DNA of 64,000 nt from Gammaproteobacteria bacterium (GCA_030949385.1 JAUZSP010000003.1:310001-374000), one strand, 5' to 3'. Positions 34,615 to 45,738 are shown, counted from the first letter of the stretch. Numbers and translations are program-made. Notes: generated from the letters alone by a model not told the origin.

Positions 34615-35933
34615 TGGCGCTGCTGCCGGTGCGCTTGGCGGCCACCAAAGCGGTCAATCGAGTTCTGCGCCACGGTGAATCTTTGGCCACGCTGTTGCCG
34701 GAGTTTTCTGAGCGGGTCGCGGAAAAAGACCGCGCGCTGTTGCAGGCGCTCTGTTTTGGTGTGATGCGTTATCTGCCTAAATTGCAGTGGTTGGTGGCCA
34801 AGTTGCTGCAAAAACCGCTGCGCAATAAAGATCAAGACGTGCAGGCCTTGCTGCTGTTGGCGCTGTTTCAATTGCTCTACCTGCGGGTGCCAGAGTATGC
34901 GGCGGTCAACGACAGTGTGGCGGTGAGCAAAAAATTGGGTAAAAGTTGGGCAAAGGCGCTGGTGAACGGGGTCTTGCGTAACTTTATCCGTCGTCGTGAA
35001 GGGTTGCTAACGGAGTTGAAATCAGATCTGGAAGCGCACTACTCTCATCCCGCTTGGATCATCGAACGTTTGCAACACGATTGGCCAGAGCAGTGGCAAT
35101 CGTTATTGATCGCCGCCAATGAACCGCCTCCCATGACCTTGCGGGTTAATGTGCATCAGCAGAGCCGAGCTGATTATCTTCAGCAATTGCAACAGCAGGG
35201 CATCGAAGCTGAAGAACACCCCCATGCAGCAGCGGCGTTGATTCTGGCAAAGCCGCAGCCCGTGAGTGTGTTGCCCCGTTTTGAACAGGGCAGCTGTTCG
35301 GTGCAGGATGCGGCAGCGCAGTTGGCTGCACAGCTGTTGGACGTGCAACCTGGACAGCGGATTTTGGATGCCTGTGCCGCGCCTGGTGGCAAAACCGGCC
35401 ACATTTTAGAGCAGGCTGAAAATCTGGAGTTGTGGGCGCTGGACAGCGATCAAAAACGGCTGGATCGAGTGACGGAAAACCTGCAACGTTTGCAGTGTTC
35501 GGCGAAGCAGGTCTGCGCCGATGCGGCAGAGACCAATCTCTGGTGGGATGGAAAGCCCTTTGAGCGTATATTACTGGATGCACCTTGCTCGGCTACGGGG
35601 GTGATTCGTCGTCATCCTGACATCAAGGTGTTGCGTCGTGCTGAGGATATTGAGGCTTTGGCCGTTCAACAGCGGCGTTTGCTGGAGGCGCTTTGGCCTT
35701 TGTTGGCGCCTGGTGGCCTGTTGCTTTACGCCACCTGTTCATTGTTTAAAGCCGAAAATAGTCAACAAATTGGCCGTTTTTTGAGTGAGCAGAGTGATGC
35801 CATTGAGCTGCCATTACAGACTGACTGGGGCATTGCAGATCTTTATGGTCGGCAAGTGTTTACTGCACAAGAGGGCATGGATGGTTTTTATTACGCTCGA
35901 TTAGAAAAAAAACGTGAGTGTGAGGAGTTGTGA
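34614..35933 (+). CDS. rsmB: 16S rRNA m5C967 methyltransferase
   Basis: Methylates C967 of 16S rRNA with SAM. NusB-like N-terminal RNA-binding domain (residues ~1-140, RLAATKAVNRVLRHGESLA), then the Rossmann MTase with SAM motif DACAAPGGKTGHILE, DAPCSATGVIRRHPDIK (first Cys) and YATCSLFKAENSQQI (catalytic Cys). 439 residues, normal. Overlaps the fmt stop by one base; def-fmt-rsmB is a classic operon. Confidence 0.97.
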   Translation: MALLPVRLAATKAVNRVLRHGESLATLLPEFSERVAEKDRALLQALCFGVMRYLPKLQWLVAKLLQKPLRNKDQDVQALLLLALFQLLYLRVPEYAAVNDSVAVSKKLGKSWAKALVNGVLRNFIRRREGLLTELKSDLEAHYSHPAWIIERLQHDWPEQWQSLLIAANEPPPMTLRVNVHQQSRADYLQQLQQQGIEAEEHPHAAAALILAKPQPVSVLPRFEQGSCSVQDAAAQLAAQLLDVQPGQRILDACAAPGGKTGHILEQAENLELWALDSDQKRLDRVTENLQRLQCSAKQVCADAAETNLWWDGKPFERILLDAPCSATGVIRRHPDIKVLRRAEDIEALAVQQRRLLEALWPLLAPGGLLLYATCSLFKAENSQQIGRFLSEQSDAIELPLQTDWGIADLYGRQVFTAQEGMDGFYYARLEKKRECEEL

Positions 35934-35958
35934 TCCTGTTAATTGAGATGCTCTGCTG

Positions 35959-36546
35959 ATGACGTTTAGGTCTGCTGTCTCGACGCAATACGTTCAGACC
36001 CGTTATCGCTGGTTTGTTCTGTTGTTGCTCGGATTGCTGGTTGCCATTGTGGCTGTAGCAAAACCTTTTGATGTCAAACAGGCGCAGAGTTATTTGCAAA
36101 ACGGGGTTTATTATCTGGATGCTGAGTTTGACTTGCCATTGGCTGTTGCCCCCACACTTGCTTTACAAAGTGGTGTGCCGTTGCAATTGAATTTGCAGAT
36201 GGAAATTATTCGCCAACGTAGCTGGTGGGTTGATGAAACCACGGCCGCTTTAGAGCAACGTTATCGTTTGGAATATCACGAGTTGAGCCGTCGTTACTTG
36301 CTTTCCAATTTGAATACAGGGGTTAAGCGCAGTTTTTTTTCTCTTAACTCGGCTCTAGCGCAGGTCGGTACCTTACATACATTTCCACTTTTGGATGCTG
36401 TTTTGTTGCGTAAACCGGGTCACTATCGTGGTCGTATTAAGGTGGTTCTGGATCGCTCTGTACTGCCTTTGCCGCTGTTGCCACAGGCCTACTTTTCCTC
36501 TTCTTGGCAGCTGGACAGTGAGTGGTACTCATGGTCGCTAAAATAA
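35959..36546 (+). CDS. DUF4390-family exported protein
   Basis: 195-residue protein with an N-terminal hydrophobic segment (WFVLLLLGLLVAIVAVAKP) that is either a signal peptide or an anchor. The rest matches the DUF4390 pattern (YYLDAEFDLPLAVAPTLALQSGVPL; RQRSWWVDE; YRLEYHELSRRYLLSN). Function is unknown, but this gene is regularly found between rsmB and ntrY in Gammaproteobacteria. Its end overlaps the ntrY start by about 16 bases, so it is likely co-transcribed with the NtrYX pair. Confidence 0.85.
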   Translation: MTFRSAVSTQYVQTRYRWFVLLLLGLLVAIVAVAKPFDVKQAQSYLQNGVYYLDAEFDLPLAVAPTLALQSGVPLQLNLQMEIIRQRSWWVDETTAALEQRYRLEYHELSRRYLLSNLNTGVKRSFFSLNSALAQVGTLHTFPLLDAVLLRKPGHYRGRIKVVLDRSVLPLPLLPQAYFSSSWQLDSEWYSWSLK

Positions 36547-38714
36547 TTCGTCGATTGGCAACCAGTATGGTACCGATGCTGGTGCTCTTCTGTTTGCTGC
36601 TTAGCTCGCTCTATCTGTTGGCCGATATGATGGAGAATCTGGAGCGTTTTGGGCGTCTCTATTTCTGGTTGCTGCTGCTTAACCTGTTGGGTTTGGTGGT
36701 TTTATTGTTTTTAATCGCGGCCAATACCTGGAATTTGATCAGTAAGTTTCGTCAGAGTCAGGCGGGCATTCGTTTAACCATTCGTCTGGTGCTGATGTTT
36801 GTCATCCTCGCGTTTGTGCCGGTAACGGTGGTCTATTCTTTTTCGGTGAAATTTTTGAGCTCCAGCATCGACAGCTGGTTTACGGTGCAGGTGGAAGAAG
36901 CTTTGGAGAGTGCGTTGCAGCTTAGTCGAGATGCGCTTTCTGGTCAGATGCGTACCCAGTTGCGCATCACCAGCAATATGACCGATCAGTTGAGTGGCTT
37001 AACGGAAGACGGTGCCATTGTGCGTCTCAACTGGTTGCGACAGGAGTCCGATGCCTCTGAGTTGACCCTGTTGACTCTCAATAATCGAGTGTTGGTCTCC
37101 AGTACGCTGGATGGGGTCAATGTGGTGCCCAATCGTCCCGATGAGGGAATTATCATGCAGGTTCGTTCGGGTCAGTCGTACGTCGGCTTGGATCCGGTGG
37201 GTGAAGAGGGGCTACTGCACATTCGAGTGGTGGTGCCGGTATTGAGCTCTGATCCTCTGGATGATAATCGTATTTTACAGGCGCTTTATCCGGTGCGTGA
37301 ACAGGCCTCCGATCTGGCCGCTGAGGTGGAGAGTTCCTATGGTGACTATCGGCAATTGGTTTTTTTGCGTGATCCATTGAAGGTTAGTTTTATTTTGACT
37401 CTCTCTTTGGTGTTGTTGATGAGTGTTTTGAGTGCCATTTGGGGGGCTCTTTTTTTCGCGCGTAAGATTATGGTGCCCATTCAAGATCTGGCCGAAGGCA
37501 CACAAGCGGTGGCGGCAGGTAATTACGCCACCCAACTGCCGCTTTCAGGTCAGGGTGAACTGGGTTTTCTGGTTAAATCCTTTAATCAGATGACACGGCG
37601 TCTAACACAGGCGCGTGACGTGGCTGAGCGAAGCCAAAAGACACTGGAGAGTCAGCGCGCTTATCTGGAGGCGGTGTTGGGGCGTATCTCCACTGGCGTT
37701 GTGACGTTTGATGCGCGTTACCGTTTGTTGACCGCCAATGAAGCGGCTCAGACCATTTTAGAGATGGAGAGTCTGTTGGATGGCGAGCAGGAGACGCAGC
37801 TACAGCAGTTTTTGCAGGCGATACAGCCTTGGTTTGATAAGGGCTTGGATGAGTGGTCTGAAGAGTTGGAGTTGTTTGGTGCTAAGGGTCGTAAAGTGCT
37901 GAACTGTCGAGCTTCACACCTGAATGAGAAGTCGGGGTTGGAGGGGTATGTGTTGGTCTTTGATGACATCACTCGTCTGCTGCGAGTGCAGCGTGAAGAG
38001 GCGTGGAGTGAGGTGGCGCGTCGTTTGGCACATGAAATTAAAAATCCATTGACGCCGATTCAGCTCTCCGCTGAGCGTCTTCGGTATCGCTGTTTGCCGA
38101 AGATGGTGGGGGAGGAGGCGCGTATTTTAGACGGTGCCACCAACACCATTATTAATCAGGTGCAGGCGATGAAGTCGATGGTGAAGGCATTTGCCGAATA
38201 CGCCACCCTGCCCTCGCTCTCTAAGCGTTTTCTGGATTTGAATAATTTGGTGCGTGAGGTGGCGGAGCTTTACATGGGCATGGAGAGCCAAATTTGGGTG
38301 GAGTTGGATTTGGGGAAGGGCTTGCCACAGCTGGAAGCGGATGTGACCAGACTGAGGCAATTGCTGCACAATTTGATTAAAAATGCGATGGAAGCTCAAG
38401 GTTTGAGTGGCAACGATGTGGCGATGGTGCGTTTGACAACCCGTTGCTTAGAGGAAAAAACCTGTCGTTATATTGAGTTACGCATTCAAGATAACGGCCC
38501 TGGTTTTCCGCCTGAAATGATTGATCGGGTATTTGAACCTTATGTGAGTTCGAAACCGAAGGGCAGCGGGTTGGGGTTGGCGATTGTGAAAAAAATTGTG
38601 GAAGAGCATGGCGGTGTGGTGCATGCAGAAAATGGTCTGGAGGGCGGCGCTTTAATGGTGATCCGTTTTCCGGTTTCAGTCAGTGAAGTGGTTGGTTTAG
38701 GAGAGTTGGGATGA
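36531..38714 (+). CDS. ntrY: Sensor histidine kinase NtrY
   Basis: Membrane sensor kinase of the NtrYX two-component system. TM segments at the start (three before about residue 105 and one near 290), a periplasmic loop, HAMP (~310-365), PAS (~385-480), HisKA with HEIKNP (phospho-His about residue 501), and an ATPase domain with NLIKNAMEA, DNGPGFPPEM and KGSGLGLAIVKKI. 727 residues from the ATG at 36531; an alternative GTG lies at 36522. The TGA overlaps the ntrX ATG (ATGA). Confidence 0.94.
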   Translation: MVAKIIRRLATSMVPMLVLFCLLLSSLYLLADMMENLERFGRLYFWLLLLNLLGLVVLLFLIAANTWNLISKFRQSQAGIRLTIRLVLMFVILAFVPVTVVYSFSVKFLSSSIDSWFTVQVEEALESALQLSRDALSGQMRTQLRITSNMTDQLSGLTEDGAIVRLNWLRQESDASELTLLTLNNRVLVSSTLDGVNVVPNRPDEGIIMQVRSGQSYVGLDPVGEEGLLHIRVVVPVLSSDPLDDNRILQALYPVREQASDLAAEVESSYGDYRQLVFLRDPLKVSFILTLSLVLLMSVLSAIWGALFFARKIMVPIQDLAEGTQAVAAGNYATQLPLSGQGELGFLVKSFNQMTRRLTQARDVAERSQKTLESQRAYLEAVLGRISTGVVTFDARYRLLTANEAAQTILEMESLLDGEQETQLQQFLQAIQPWFDKGLDEWSEELELFGAKGRKVLNCRASHLNEKSGLEGYVLVFDDITRLLRVQREEAWSEVARRLAHEIKNPLTPIQLSAERLRYRCLPKMVGEEARILDGATNTIINQVQAMKSMVKAFAEYATLPSLSKRFLDLNNLVREVAELYMGMESQIWVELDLGKGLPQLEADVTRLRQLLHNLIKNAMEAQGLSGNDVAMVRLTTRCLEEKTCRYIELRIQDNGPGFPPEMIDRVFEPYVSSKPKGSGLGLAIVKKIVEEHGGVVHAENGLEGGALMVIRFPVSVSEVVGLGELG

Positions 38715-40084
38715 ATATGCCGTACATACTCGTGGTGGATGATGAGCCGGATATCTGTTCATCGGTCAGAGATATTCTCGAGGATGAGGGCTACGAGGTT
38801 GAGGTGGCTAAAAATGCCGCCACTGCTCGTCAAATATTGCAGCAGCGAGAACCGGATCTGGTTTTGTTGGATATCTGGATGCCTGATGAAGATGGCATCA
38901 CCTTGCTAAAAGAGTGGAAAATGGAAGGGGATCTGGCTGCTCCGGTGATTATGATGTCCGGTCACGGCACCGTTGAGACTGCGGTGGAAGCGACTCGGTT
39001 TGGAGCAACGGATTTTATTGAAAAACCGCTCTCCTTGGCGAAATTGCTGCTGACGGTACAAAAAGCCTTGCAGCGAAACGAGATACCGATCTCCAACCTT
39101 CATCGAGCAGCTTCCAGTTTGGTCGTGAGTAGGATGGTGGGCAGCAGTGAGGTGCTCGGTTCACTGCGCGATAAGCTGGGTAAGGTGGCAGCTTATGAAA
39201 CACCGGTATTGGTGATGGGCGAATTTGGTGCGGGAAAACGTACCTTGATGCAGAATTTACACGCTCAAAGTTCACGCGCAGCCGGTCCGTTTATCGAAAT
39301 CAACTTGTCTCGTTTGGCACACGACAAAGAGGCTTTAGAAATTTTTGGCAGTGAAGTGGCGGGTAAGGTCACCGCTGGTGCGCTTGAACGGGCGCACGGT
39401 GGTTCGCTGTTTTTGGATGATCTGGCACAGATGTCGGAGGCGTTGCAGTCGCAGTTATTAGGTGTGGTGATGAACGGCCTCTTTACCCGTGTGGGAGGGG
39501 TGGAGCCGCTGCGCTGTGACGTGCGTCTGTTGGCGGCCAGCAGCAAAAATTTGGCGCTGCTGGTACAGCAAGAGGGGTTTAAAGCCGAGCTGTATCACTG
39601 TCTGAATGGCGTATCTCTGGAAGTGCCGAGTTTGCGCCAGCATCGCGAAGACATTCCAGAACTGTTGGCCTTTTTTGTTGATCAGTTTGTGGAAACGGAA
39701 AAGCTGAGTTATCGACACTTTGGCGTGGCCGCGCAAAATTTTCTGCGCAATTACATCTGGCCAGGCAACATTCGTGAGCTGCGTACTTTGGTGCATCGCC
39801 TGATGATGTTGGGCGAAGAGGTGGAGGTGGGTATGGAGGAGGTTAAGAGCGCTTTGGCTTCACCCAAAGTGCGTGCCGATATGCCCGACAACAGCATGTT
39901 GTTGCCCTTAAATTTGCCGCTGCGTAAAGCCCGCGCCGAATTTGAGCGTATTTATCTGCAGCGCCAGCTGAGTGTGGTGGGCGGCAGTGTTGGTGAGCTG
40001 GCAAAACGGGTCGGTATGGAACGCACTCATCTCTATCGTAAGTTGCGAAGTTTGGGGATTGAACACCTCAAGCATCACGTTTAA
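38711..40084 (+). CDS. ntrX: Response regulator NtrX, degenerate AAA+ domain
   Basis: Partner of NtrY. Receiver domain with acidic VVDDEPD and phospho-Asp 54 (LLDIWMP), AAA+ domain from about residue 145, and a Fis-type HTH at the C-terminus ([20 protein letters not shown]). The AAA+ part departs from sigma-54 activators: GAFTGA is not present (the aligned segment reads GKVTAGA), Walker B ends LFLDD rather than LDE, and the usual arginine-finger FRxDLYYRL reads FKAELYHCL. It therefore probably acts without sigma-54. NtrX proteins lacking GAFTGA are known in several Proteobacteria. 457 residues. Confidence 0.93.
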   Translation: MNMPYILVVDDEPDICSSVRDILEDEGYEVEVAKNAATARQILQQREPDLVLLDIWMPDEDGITLLKEWKMEGDLAAPVIMMSGHGTVETAVEATRFGATDFIEKPLSLAKLLLTVQKALQRNEIPISNLHRAASSLVVSRMVGSSEVLGSLRDKLGKVAAYETPVLVMGEFGAGKRTLMQNLHAQSSRAAGPFIEINLSRLAHDKEALEIFGSEVAGKVTAGALERAHGGSLFLDDLAQMSEALQSQLLGVVMNGLFTRVGGVEPLRCDVRLLAASSKNLALLVQQEGFKAELYHCLNGVSLEVPSLRQHREDIPELLAFFVDQFVETEKLSYRHFGVAAQNFLRNYIWPGNIRELRTLVHRLMMLGEEVEVGMEEVKSALASPKVRADMPDNSMLLPLNLPLRKARAEFERIYLQRQLSVVGGSVGELAKRVGMERTHLYRKLRSLGIEHLKHHV

Positions 40085-40092
40085 TAAGCCAG

Positions 40093-41466
40093 ATGAAAAT
40101 TATTATTTTAGGTGCAGGACAGGTGGGCTCGTCGGTGGCGTACAACTTGGCGCGAGAGGGTAATGACATCACTGTTGTGGATAGGGATAACGACATTCTT
40201 CAAGAGTTGCGCGATAAAATGGACATCGGCACGGTCTGTGGCATCGGTTCGCATCCAGATGTACTGCGGCGTGCGGGGGCGGACGATGCGGATATGTTGT
40301 TGGCGGTGACCAACAGCGATGAGGTTAATATGATCGCCTGTCAGGTGGCGGCAACGCTGTTTCATACGCCGACAAAAATTGCCCGTTTGCGGGCGCGGGA
40401 GTATTTGCGTGAGCCGTTGTTGTTTGCCCCTGACGCGATGCCCATTGATGTTTTGATTAGCCCCGAGCAAATTGTAACTAATTACGTGCAGCGCCTGATT
40501 GAATATCCAGGTGCTTTGCAGGTGTTGGATTTTGCCGGTGGGCGGGTGCGTTTGGTGGCGGTGAAAGCCTATTACGGTGGCCCTTTGGTGGGGCATGAAC
40601 TGCGTACATTGAAGGAGCACATGCCGAATGTAGAAAACCGTGTGGCGGCCATTTTTCGTAACGGTCGTGCTATTTTGCCCAACGGCAATACGGTCATTGA
40701 GGCCGATGACGAGGTCTTTTTTGTTGCCGCCAAAGAGCATATTTTGGCGGTGATGAGTGAACTGCGTCATCTGGATAAACCGGTCAAACGCATTATGATT
40801 GCCGGTGGTGGCAACATTGGCCGCAATTTGGCTATGACCTTAGAGAACGATTACCGAGTTAAAATAATCGAGAGCAACGCCCGTCAAGCCCGTTATTTGG
40901 CGGAAAATCTGGACAGAGCCATTGTACTGCTCGGCGATGCCGCTGACCGTGAATTGCTGCTGGAAGAGAACATTGAAGATACGGATATTTTTTGTGCGGT
41001 GACCAATGACGATGAGGCCAACATTCTCTCTGCCATGCTGGCCAAACGCATGGGAGCAACCAAGGTGATGGCGCTGATCAACAAACCGGCTTATGTGGAT
41101 CTGGTGGAGAGCGGCATTATTGATATTGCCATTTCGCCGCAGCAGGTGACTATTGGCACCTTGTTGACTCATGTGCGTCGTGGTGATGTGGTGGCGGTAC
41201 ACTCTCTGCGCCGTGGTGCGGCAGAGGCCATTGAAGCGGTGGCACACGGTGATGGTAAAACCTCCAAAGTGGTGGGGCGACGTTTGGATGCTTTGAAACT
41301 GCCCAAAGGCACCTCCATTGGGGCGCTGGTGCGCGGTGAGGAGGTCTTGATTGCCCATGACGATGTGGTGATCGAAGCGGAAGACCATGTGATCCTCTTT
41401 TTGGTGGATAAAACCCGCATTCAGGAAGTTGAGCAGCTGTTCCAGGTTGCGGTGACCTTTATTTAA
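40093..41466 (+). CDS. trkA: Trk potassium uptake regulatory subunit TrkA
   Basis: Cytoplasmic NAD-binding regulator of TrkH. Two tandem RCK units, each with a dinucleotide motif: [14 protein letters not shown] at the start and [13 protein letters not shown] at about residue 238, plus two TrkA-C domains. 457 residues, normal. It follows ntrX by 8 bp and trkH by 19 bp on the other side, so potassium uptake shares the ntrYX transcript. Confidence 0.97.
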   Translation: MKIIILGAGQVGSSVAYNLAREGNDITVVDRDNDILQELRDKMDIGTVCGIGSHPDVLRRAGADDADMLLAVTNSDEVNMIACQVAATLFHTPTKIARLRAREYLREPLLFAPDAMPIDVLISPEQIVTNYVQRLIEYPGALQVLDFAGGRVRLVAVKAYYGGPLVGHELRTLKEHMPNVENRVAAIFRNGRAILPNGNTVIEADDEVFFVAAKEHILAVMSELRHLDKPVKRIMIAGGGNIGRNLAMTLENDYRVKIIESNARQARYLAENLDRAIVLLGDAADRELLLEENIEDTDIFCAVTNDDEANILSAMLAKRMGATKVMALINKPAYVDLVESGIIDIAISPQQVTIGTLLTHVRRGDVVAVHSLRRGAAEAIEAVAHGDGKTSKVVGRRLDALKLPKGTSIGALVRGEEVLIAHDDVVIEAEDHVILFLVDKTRIQEVEQLFQVAVTFI

Positions 41467-41485
41467 TCCCAACGATTGAATTTTC

Positions 41486-42934
41486 ATGCAAGTTTCTATT
41501 ATTCAAAAAGTGCTGGGTCTGCTGCTGATGTTGTTCAGCTTTACTCTGTTGCCGCCCATCTTGGTGTCGTGGTGGTACGACGATGGCTTGTTGCAGACCT
41601 TTAGTAACGGTTTTTTGGTGGTGTTGCTGACGGGGTTGTTTTTCTGGTTGCCGGTTTACAATGTGCGCCGCGAACTGCGCTTGCGTGAAGGTTTTTTGGT
41701 GGTGGTGCTGTTTTGGGTGGTGCTGGGGTTGGCGGGCGCGTTGCCCTTCTACTTTGCTGAGCGACCTCTGCTGTCGTTTACCGACGCGGTGTTTGAATCG
41801 GTCTCTGCCCTGACCACCACTGGGGCAACGGTTATTGTGGGCTTGGATACGCTGCCTAAATCGATTCTCTTTTATCGTCAGCAGTTGCAGTGGCTGGGCG
41901 GTATGGGAATCATTGTTTTGGCTGTGGCTATTTTGCCGATGCTTGGGGTTGGGGGGATGCAGCTCTATCGAGCCGAGACCCCGGGGCCTGTAAAAGACAC
42001 CAAGTTAACTCCCCGTATTACCGAAACAGCTAAGGCGTTGTGGTTTATTTATTTGGGGTTGACCATCGCCTGTGCATTGGCCTATTTTGCAGCGGGTATG
42101 AGCGCTTTTGATGCGATCACGCACAGTTTTTCTACCGTGGCCATTGGTGGTTTTTCCACTCACGATGCCAGTATCGGCTATTTCCAGAGTCAGCTGATTG
42201 AGATGGTGGCGGTGGTCTTTATGCTGTTGGCGGGGGTTAATTTTGGTTTGCATTTTATGGCGGCGCGTAACTTGACCTTGTCACCGTACCGGCATGATTC
42301 TGAGTTTAAAACCTATTTTTTCTTTCTGTTGGTGATCGCTTTGATTTCGGTGGCCTACCTTTATGGTCATGAGCTCTATGATTTTAGTGATGCGCTGCAT
42401 CACGGTATTTTTCAGGCGGTCTCCATTGGCACGACGACGGGTTTTACCACTGCAGAGTATTTTAATTGGCCCGGTTTTTTGCCGGTGTTGTTGTTGTTTG
42501 CCAGCTTTGTGGGTGGTTGTGCTGGTTCAACGGGCGGTGGCATGAAAGTGATTCGAGTCCTGTTGCTCTATAAACAAGGCATGAGGGAGATGATGCGCTT
42601 GATTCACCCTAATGCTCAGATCAGTGTAAAAGTGGGTAAAAAAGCCCTTTCGGATCGTGTTGTTGAAGCGGTCTGGGGGTTTTTTGCTGCTTATGTATTG
42701 GTCTTTAGCGTGATGTTGTTGTTGTTGATGTTGGCGGGTTTGGATCAGGTGACGGCGTTTTCAGCCGTGGCAGCGTGTCTGAATAATTTAGGTCCGGGTT
42801 TGGGTGAGGTGGGTGCTCACTATGCGGATTTGAGTGATTTTGTGAAATGGGTGCTGGCCTTGACGATGCTGTTTGGTCGTTTGGAAATTTTTACTCTGTT
42901 GGTGTTGTTTACTCCTGCTTTCTGGAACCGTTGA
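41486..42934 (+). CDS. trkH: Trk potassium uptake channel subunit TrkH
   Basis: Polytopic inner-membrane K+ channel subunit. Four P-loop filter regions can be seen: TTGATVI, VAIGGFSTH, GTTTGFTTAEY and NNLGPGLG. Also GGMGIIVLAVAILPMLGVGG and the GGCAGSTGGGMKVIR block. 482 residues, normal. The stop overlaps the following acyltransferase ATG. Confidence 0.97.
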   Translation: MQVSIIQKVLGLLLMLFSFTLLPPILVSWWYDDGLLQTFSNGFLVVLLTGLFFWLPVYNVRRELRLREGFLVVVLFWVVLGLAGALPFYFAERPLLSFTDAVFESVSALTTTGATVIVGLDTLPKSILFYRQQLQWLGGMGIIVLAVAILPMLGVGGMQLYRAETPGPVKDTKLTPRITETAKALWFIYLGLTIACALAYFAAGMSAFDAITHSFSTVAIGGFSTHDASIGYFQSQLIEMVAVVFMLLAGVNFGLHFMAARNLTLSPYRHDSEFKTYFFFLLVIALISVAYLYGHELYDFSDALHHGIFQAVSIGTTTGFTTAEYFNWPGFLPVLLLFASFVGGCAGSTGGGMKVIRVLLLYKQGMREMMRLIHPNAQISVKVGKKALSDRVVEAVWGFFAAYVLVFSVMLLLLMLAGLDQVTAFSAVAACLNNLGPGLGEVGAHYADLSDFVKWVLALTMLFGRLEIFTLLVLFTPAFWNR

Positions 42935-43893
42935 TGGTGTTAAAAAAAAGTTCTGCTTTGGGTGCGACGCGAGCACCTGAATTGACGGCGGCCTTATTGG
43001 CACCCCGTCATTGGCCAAGTTGGTTGTTGGTGTTGTTGTTGTCTCTTTTTGCTTTGTTGCCGCGCCGTTGGCGCAATCGTTTGGCTGCTACTTTGGGTGG
43101 CTGGCTCTATCGCCACAAAGCCAAACGACGCTGTTTTGTTTTGACCAATCTACGGCGTTGCTTTCCTGAGAAGACGGAGGCTGAGCGTGAGCACTTGGCG
43201 CAGACGCATTTTTGCAGCAGTGCTCAGGTGATGTTGGATATGCCGACGTTGTGGTGGGGCTCAAAAACACGTTTTTTGCGTCGCGTCACGTTACAGGGAG
43301 CAGAGCACATCGAGGCGGCTCAAGCACAGGGTAAGGGGGTGATTTTGCTTACCTGTCACAGTTTGGCGCTGGAGTACGGTGGTGTTCGCATTGGTCTGAA
43401 TGCGCCGCTGGTGTCGATTTTTAAACCTTTTAAAAACCGACTGCTAAATTGGTTGGTGTATCGTGCGCGCAGCCGTTTTGGGGTGCGTTTGGCGGCGCGT
43501 GCAGACGGTCTACGGCCGCTGATTAAAGCTACGCGGGAGGGGGCGTTTTTTTATTACATTCCTGATGAGGATTTGGGCGGTGAGCAGAGCCGCTTTGCGC
43601 CCTTTTTTGCGACTGAAAAAGCGACACTGCCGATGTTAGGGCGTTTGAGTAAGGGATGTGATGCGTTGGTTCTGCCCTGTTACAGCCACTATTTGCCTAC
43701 TGAGGGGCGTTATCAAGTGACGGTGTTGCCGCCCTTGTCAGACTTCCCCAGCGGGGATCAGCAACAGGATTGTGAGCGGATGAACCGGGCTATTGAAGGT
43801 TTGATTGAAATCGCGCCTGAACAGTACATGTGGGGTATGCGGTTGTTTAAAACGCAGCCGGAAGGTCAGCCTTACCCCTATGATGCGTGTTGA
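42934..43893 (+). CDS. Lipid A biosynthesis lauroyl/myristoyl acyltransferase-like (LpxL/LpxM family)
   Basis: Late acyltransferase of lipid A, inner membrane. HxxxxE motif at CHSLALEYG, an N-terminal hydrophobic segment (PSWLLVLLLSLFALLP), RRWRNRLAATLGGWLYR, DEDLGG...FAPFFATEKAT and the Met-Arg-Leu end. About 319 residues. Start ATG 42934 overlaps the trkH stop; the longer frame runs inside trkH. Which acyl position it serves cannot be told from the sequence. Confidence 0.88.
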   Translation: MVLKKSSALGATRAPELTAALLAPRHWPSWLLVLLLSLFALLPRRWRNRLAATLGGWLYRHKAKRRCFVLTNLRRCFPEKTEAEREHLAQTHFCSSAQVMLDMPTLWWGSKTRFLRRVTLQGAEHIEAAQAQGKGVILLTCHSLALEYGGVRIGLNAPLVSIFKPFKNRLLNWLVYRARSRFGVRLAARADGLRPLIKATREGAFFYYIPDEDLGGEQSRFAPFFATEKATLPMLGRLSKGCDALVLPCYSHYLPTEGRYQVTVLPPLSDFPSGDQQQDCERMNRAIEGLIEIAPEQYMWGMRLFKTQPEGQPYPYDAC

Positions 43894-43974
43894 TGGTGGA
43901 TTGAGTGCTTTGCCTGATTTGCCCTAGGGGGTAGAATCTGCCTCATTTTTCGATTTAGAAATAAAGGTTTCCCC

Positions 43975-45735
43975 TTGAAACAGCACTTGCAAGATTTGAT
44001 TGAAGACGCCATCGGCCAGCTCCGAGAGAGCGGTCAGATTGATATTGATGCCCTGCCGAAGATTTTGATCAGCGACAGCCGTAATCCTGAGCACGGCGAT
44101 TTTGCCTGCAATGTGGCGATGATGTTGGCTAAATTGGCGAAAAAAGCGCCACGTCAACTGGCACAGATGATCATTGGGGCGCTGCCGGAATCGGCGCGGG
44201 TCAGTAAGGTGGTGATCGCCGGACCGGGCTTTATTAACTTTTTTCAAGCGGCGGATAATTTATACGCTGTGGTGCCTAAAATTTTGGTCGCTGCGGAGAA
44301 CTACGGTCTGTCGCAATTGGGTGCCGGTAAAAAAGTGCAGGTGGAGTTTGTCTCTGCCAATCCAACGGGGCCGCTGCATGTGGGGCACGGTCGAGGAGCG
44401 GCCTACGGTGCAACGGTGGCAAATCTGTTGGAGGCGGTTGGTTTTGAGGTGCATCGTGAATATTACGTCAACGATGCCGGTCGGCAGATGGACATTTTGG
44501 CTGCCTCGGTTTGGCTGCGTTATCTGGAGCTCTGTGGTGAGGAGTTAACCTTTCCCAGTAACGGTTACAAAGGCGATTACATTTGGGACATCGCCGCCAC
44601 CTTGCACCGCGAACATCAAGAGGCTTTTCGCCAGCCAATCAGCGACGTGCTTGCGGATGTGTGTGCCGATGAACCTGTGGGGGGCGATAAAGAGCACCAC
44701 ATTGATGATCTGATTGCAGCGGCAAAACGTGTGCTGGGTGAGTCTGATTATCGGGTGGTGTTTGATCAAGCCTTGAAGACCATTTTGGATGACATTCGGG
44801 ATGATCTGGCTCTGTTTGGGGTTGAGTATCAGCGTTGGTACTCGGAACGTTCTTTGATGGAAAGTGGGGCTGTGGATCGCGCTCTTGAGCGGCTTAAAAC
44901 GGCGGGGCATCTGTATGAAAAAGAGGGTGCGTGGTGGTTTCGTTCCAGCGATTTTGGCGATGAGAAAGATCGGGTGGTGCTGCGGGACAACGGTCAGAGC
45001 ACCTATTTTGCTTCGGACATTGCCTATCATATGGAAAAATTGGAGCGCGGTTTTGATCGCGTGATTGATGTCTGGGGTGCGGATCATCACGGTTATGTGC
45101 CACGAGTGAAGGCGGCTTTGACGGCTCTGGGCAGTGATGCGGACAAAATGGATGTGTTGTTGGTGCAATTTGCGGTGCTGTACCGTGGTGGTGAAAAAAT
45201 GGCCATGTCCACCCGTTCGGGGCAGTTTGTTACTTTGCGTCAACTGCGCAAAGAGGTCGGTTCCGATGCGGCACGATTCTTCTATGTGATGCGTCGCTGT
45301 GAACAGCACATGGACTTTGATCTCGATCTGGCCAAATCCCAGTCGAATGAAAACCCGCTTTACTACATTCAATACGCGTATGCGCGGATTTGCAGTGTGC
45401 AGCGCCAGTTGGCAGAAAAAGGCCTGCTGTTTGATCAAGAGCAGGGGGTGGCGCATCTGGATCGCTTGGCGGAACAACACGAAAGTGAGCTGTTGAGTGC
45501 TTTGGCGCGTTATCCTGAGGTGGTAGAAAAAGCGGCGCTTAACGAAGAGCCACACCAGTTGGTGCACGCGCTGCGTGAGTTGGCCAGTGGCTTTCATAGC
45601 TATTACAACGCCCATCAATTTTTGGTGGATGATGAAGCGTTGCGTAACGCTCGTTTGAGTTTGGTGACAGTGACGGGGCAGACTCTGTTAAATGGCCTTT
45701 CTCTGTTGGGCGTTGCGGCACCGCAGGAGATGTAA
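43975..45735 (+). CDS. argS: Arginyl-tRNA synthetase
   Basis: Class I synthetase charging tRNA-Arg. Arg-specific N-terminal domain ([16 protein letters not shown]), HIGH motif as [11 protein letters not shown] following [10 protein letters not shown], catalytic core [18 protein letters not shown]-like KMAMSTRSG, and DALR anticodon domain ([33 protein letters not shown]). 586 residues, normal. Start is a TTG at 43975 with AAAGG about 8 bases upstream. Confidence 0.97.
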   Translation: MKQHLQDLIEDAIGQLRESGQIDIDALPKILISDSRNPEHGDFACNVAMMLAKLAKKAPRQLAQMIIGALPESARVSKVVIAGPGFINFFQAADNLYAVVPKILVAAENYGLSQLGAGKKVQVEFVSANPTGPLHVGHGRGAAYGATVANLLEAVGFEVHREYYVNDAGRQMDILAASVWLRYLELCGEELTFPSNGYKGDYIWDIAATLHREHQEAFRQPISDVLADVCADEPVGGDKEHHIDDLIAAAKRVLGESDYRVVFDQALKTILDDIRDDLALFGVEYQRWYSERSLMESGAVDRALERLKTAGHLYEKEGAWWFRSSDFGDEKDRVVLRDNGQSTYFASDIAYHMEKLERGFDRVIDVWGADHHGYVPRVKAALTALGSDADKMDVLLVQFAVLYRGGEKMAMSTRSGQFVTLRQLRKEVGSDAARFFYVMRRCEQHMDFDLDLAKSQSNENPLYYIQYAYARICSVQRQLAEKGLLFDQEQGVAHLDRLAEQHESELLSALARYPEVVEKAALNEEPHQLVHALRELASGFHSYYNAHQFLVDDEALRNARLSLVTVTGQTLLNGLSLLGVAAPQEM

Positions 45736-45738
45736 ATT

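Noticed and set aside
44545-45618. 357-codon minus-strand open frame opposite argS
   Set aside because: Antisense to conserved argS with no recognisable domain; a shadow.
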